DNA of 7,756 bases from NCBI GenBank assembly GCA_007123065.1, contig SKSI01000056.1:1-7756 (forward strand), in the 5' to 3' direction. The notes under the pieces were generated by a model, which saw only the letters and a program-made list of their open reading frames with translations, did not search any database and had not been told where the DNA came from. This document shows, piece after piece, positions 6,448-7,756 of the stretch (its first letter is position 1; each line of letters opens with the position of its first letter). The DNA comes from Bacteroidales bacterium. Its GTDB lineage: Bacteria; Bacteroidota; Bacteroidia; Bacteroidales; UBA7960. The position numbers were made by a program, and so were the translations under genes.

Positions 6448-7563
6448 TCAATGATGCTCTTTTGGAACAGCCATTCCAAAGAAAAACGCACTAAATAACG
6501 TAAATATATAAGCTTGTAAAAATGCAACCAGTATTTTTAAAAAATTTAGAAATATTAGAAACAGAACGGTTACTGGTGAAATCACATAGCCCAGAAAAAT
6601 ACTTACCGATCCCAATACAAATATCAGGGAAGTCAGGCTCAGGATCACCATATGTCCGGCTGTGATATTGGCAAACAACCTGATCATCAAAGTAAAAGGT
6701 TTTATAAAGGCGCCAACAATCTCAAGCACAGGCAGAATGGGTATTGGAAATTTGAGAAACATCGGCACACCGGGCATGTTAAACATATGCTGCCAATAGC
6801 CTCTGTTTGCATACCAATGGGTTGTAACAAAGGTGAACATTGCAAGCACGAATGTGACGCTGATGTTACCCGTTACATTGGCGCCGCCTGGGAAAAAAGG
6901 CACCAGCCCAAGCAGGTTATTGAGCAGAATAAAGAAGAAAACGGTGAGCAGATAAGGCATGAATTTGTGATAATGCTCCCTGTCGATTGCCAGCAAAGCA
7001 ATTTGGTCTCGTACAAAAAAGATAAGCGGTTCAAAGAAAGCGGGCAACCCTTTGGGAATATGATCGGGATCGGCATCACGGTATTTTTTTCCGACACTGA
7101 TAAAGATGAGGCACAGAATAATGGATGCGGCAAAAACAGCAACGACATTCTTGGTGATGGAAAAGTCAAAAATGAATGAAGCATTGGGGTCTGGCGTGAC
7201 CCCGTCTTCCAATACACGAATGGCCCTGCCTTTCAGGGCACCATCACCGGCAATCCGAAACCCTTTGTAGGAAGCATACCCATGATCAAAGCGGGAAGAG
7301 GAAAACACATACAGGCGGCTTTCATAAAAAAGTATCACCGGAAGTGGAATTGAAAACTCCCTGTCTCCTATGTCAAAAAGATGCCAGTCGTAAGCATCCA
7401 GCACATGGTCGACGATCACTTTGCGGGCATCAAACTCATTTTTCGCATCATTTGCTTCAGAAGCAGCAAGGGTGAAAGGGTTAGCCAATAGCAGGCACAG
7501 CAGCACTACATAAGGAATGGTTTCCGCAAAATATGGATATATGTTTCTTTTCAGAAAGCCCAT
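6448..7563 (-). CDS. atpB: F1Fo ATP synthase a subunit
   Basis: The 371-residue membrane subunit that forms the proton half-channels beside the c-ring. The essential arginine is R295 in TLMIRLFANITAGH (291-304). The conserved C-terminal helix carries Q349 in AFLQAYIFTLFSAFF. Membrane helices begin near 136-157 and fill the C-terminal two thirds. It is about 100 residues longer than E. coli AtpB because of an N-terminal extension: a signal-peptide-like segment (hydrophobic about 16-34, ending near LAAS) and then a soluble stretch of roughly 100 residues (YDWHLFDIGDREFSIPLPVI, and others) that should face the periplasm. Such extensions are known in Bacteroidota AtpB. It is the first gene of the operon, with an ATG start, no Shine-Dalgarno sequence, and a promoter-like site about 110 bp upstream. 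Neither atpI nor beta/epsilon genes are seen before it. Confidence 0.98.
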   Translation of the reverse strand: MGFLKRNIYPYFAETIPYVVLLCLLLANPFTLAASEANDAKNEFDARKVIVDHVLDAYDWHLFDIGDREFSIPLPVILFYESRLYVFSSSRFDHGYASYKGFRIAGDGALKGRAIRVLEDGVTPDPNASFIFDFSITKNVVAVFAASIILCLIFISVGKKYRDADPDHIPKGLPAFFEPLIFFVRDQIALLAIDREHYHKFMPYLLTVFFFILLNNLLGLVPFFPGGANVTGNISVTFVLAMFTFVTTHWYANRGYWQHMFNMPGVPMFLKFPIPILPVLEIVGAFIKPFTLMIRLFANITAGHMVILSLTSLIFVLGSVSIFLGYVISPVTVLFLIFLNFLKILVAFLQAYIFTLFSAFFFGMAVPKEHH

Positions 7564-7652
7564 AATTCATGTGAGGGATATGGCAATAGATGAAATTATT
7601 TCTTTAACAATGGGTTTAAACCAGACTTCTTTTTGTTTGGTGTTTAGGGGTT

Positions 7653-7673
7653 AAAGTTCAGTCTCCTGACTTT
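7653..7673 (-). other. Small hairpin with GNRA-type loop in the atpB leader
   Basis: Read on the minus strand, AAAGTCAG pairs with CTGAACTTT across a GAGA tetraloop: 8 base pairs with a single bulged A. It overlaps the predicted start of the atp transcript, about 90 nt before atpB, so it could form a 5'-end stem-loop that protects the mRNA. There is no T-run, so it is not an intrinsic terminator for anything upstream. Modest stability; may be chance. Confidence 0.35.
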
Positions 7674-7705
7674 CATATATATATCATTTTTAGCTAATTA
7701 ACAAA
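7674..7705 (-). promoter_or_regulatory. Candidate promoter of the atpBEFHAG operon
   Basis: On the minus strand TTTG (7705-7702) is followed after exactly 20 bp by TATATATG (7681-7674), which matches the Bacteroidota -7 consensus TAnnTTTG at all but one fixed position. The predicted start near 7667 gives a leader of about 100 nt to the atpB ATG. The -33 box abuts the 7-bp tandem repeat. It fits a transcription unit beginning at atpB, with atpD and atpC elsewhere. Confidence 0.5.
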
Positions 7706-7706
7706 A

Positions 7707-7756
7707 ACAATAAACAATAAACAATAAACAATAAACAATAAACAATAAACAATAAA
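7707..7756. repeat. Perfect 7-bp tandem repeat upstream of the atp promoter
   Basis: Seven exact copies of acaataa (TTATTGT on the minus strand) run from 7707 to 7755 without a mismatch and continue at least one base to the window edge. The true copy number is therefore unknown. The array begins immediately upstream of the predicted -33 box of the atp operon. It shares no unit with the octamer array at the other end of the window. Confidence 0.95.

Noticed and set aside
6652..7179. Plus-strand 175-residue open frame opposite atpB
   Set aside because: It is antisense to the membrane-helix region of subunit a. Its polar, Lys/His/Gln-rich composition is what complementing hydrophobic codons produces.
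7653..7673. Hairpin as terminator of a gene upstream of atpB
   Set aside because: No T-run follows on either strand, and no upstream coding tail is visible between it and the repeat.
7644..7676. Ten-codon leader peptide (MKVRRLNFNP) upstream of atpB
   Set aside because: Its ATG lies inside the predicted -7 element, upstream of the expected transcript start, and nothing in its sequence suggests attenuation.
1..7756. Repeats at both ends as terminal or inverted repeats of a mobile element or circular contig
   Set aside because: The left unit (8 bp, gatttgat type) and right unit (7 bp, acaataa) are unrelated in either orientation, and there is no transposase or integrase. Assembly breakage at repeats is simpler.

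Overview
The window looks like ordinary chromosomal DNA from a member of the Bacteroidota, probably an anaerobic Bacteroidales-like lineage known from metagenomes. Four things support this: the subunit order and subunit styles of the F1Fo ATP synthase, the long secreted-type N-terminus of subunit a, the absence of Shine-Dalgarno sequences before the starts I inspected, and promoter-like TTTG / TAnnTTTG elements in the two main intergenic regions. Genus-level placement is not possible by eye.

Layout, left to right. Positions 1-141 are a degenerate tandem array of 8-bp units. Positions 150-1334 (minus) encode a complete M20-family metallohydrolase of the YgeY type. A 187-bp divergent intergenic region (1335-1521) carries promoter-like elements in both directions around a 10-bp palindrome. 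Positions 1522-2478 (plus) encode an XdhC/CoxI-family protein. Only 5 bp after its stop codon, the convergent ATP synthase operon ends. That operon is entirely on the minus strand and reads, in transcription order, atpB (a), atpE (c), atpF (b), atpH (delta), atpA (alpha), atpG (gamma), covering 7563 down to 2484. A promoter-like site and a small hairpin lie upstream of atpB, and the window ends in a perfect 7-bp tandem repeat (7707-7756).

Function. The atp genes encode the complete membrane sector (a, c, b), the delta stalk, and the alpha and gamma subunits of a proton-type ATP synthase. The beta (atpD) and epsilon (atpC) genes are not present and must lie elsewhere; a separate atpDC locus is common in this phylum. 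The YgeY-like hydrolase and the XdhC-like protein form a divergent pair. Both families are associated with molybdenum hydroxylase (xanthine dehydrogenase-type) purine catabolism and selenium-linked gene sets, so co-function is plausible, but no hydroxylase structural gene is in view.

I found no mobile element, CRISPR array, tRNA, rRNA or clearly novel system. The observations most worth a second look are a strong hairpin followed by a U-rich stretch between atpE and atpF, the 7-bp repeat abutting the predicted atp promoter, the palindrome holding both convergent stop codons, and the nested 8/16-bp array at the left edge. Both window edges fall in simple repeats, which may simply reflect where an assembly broke.
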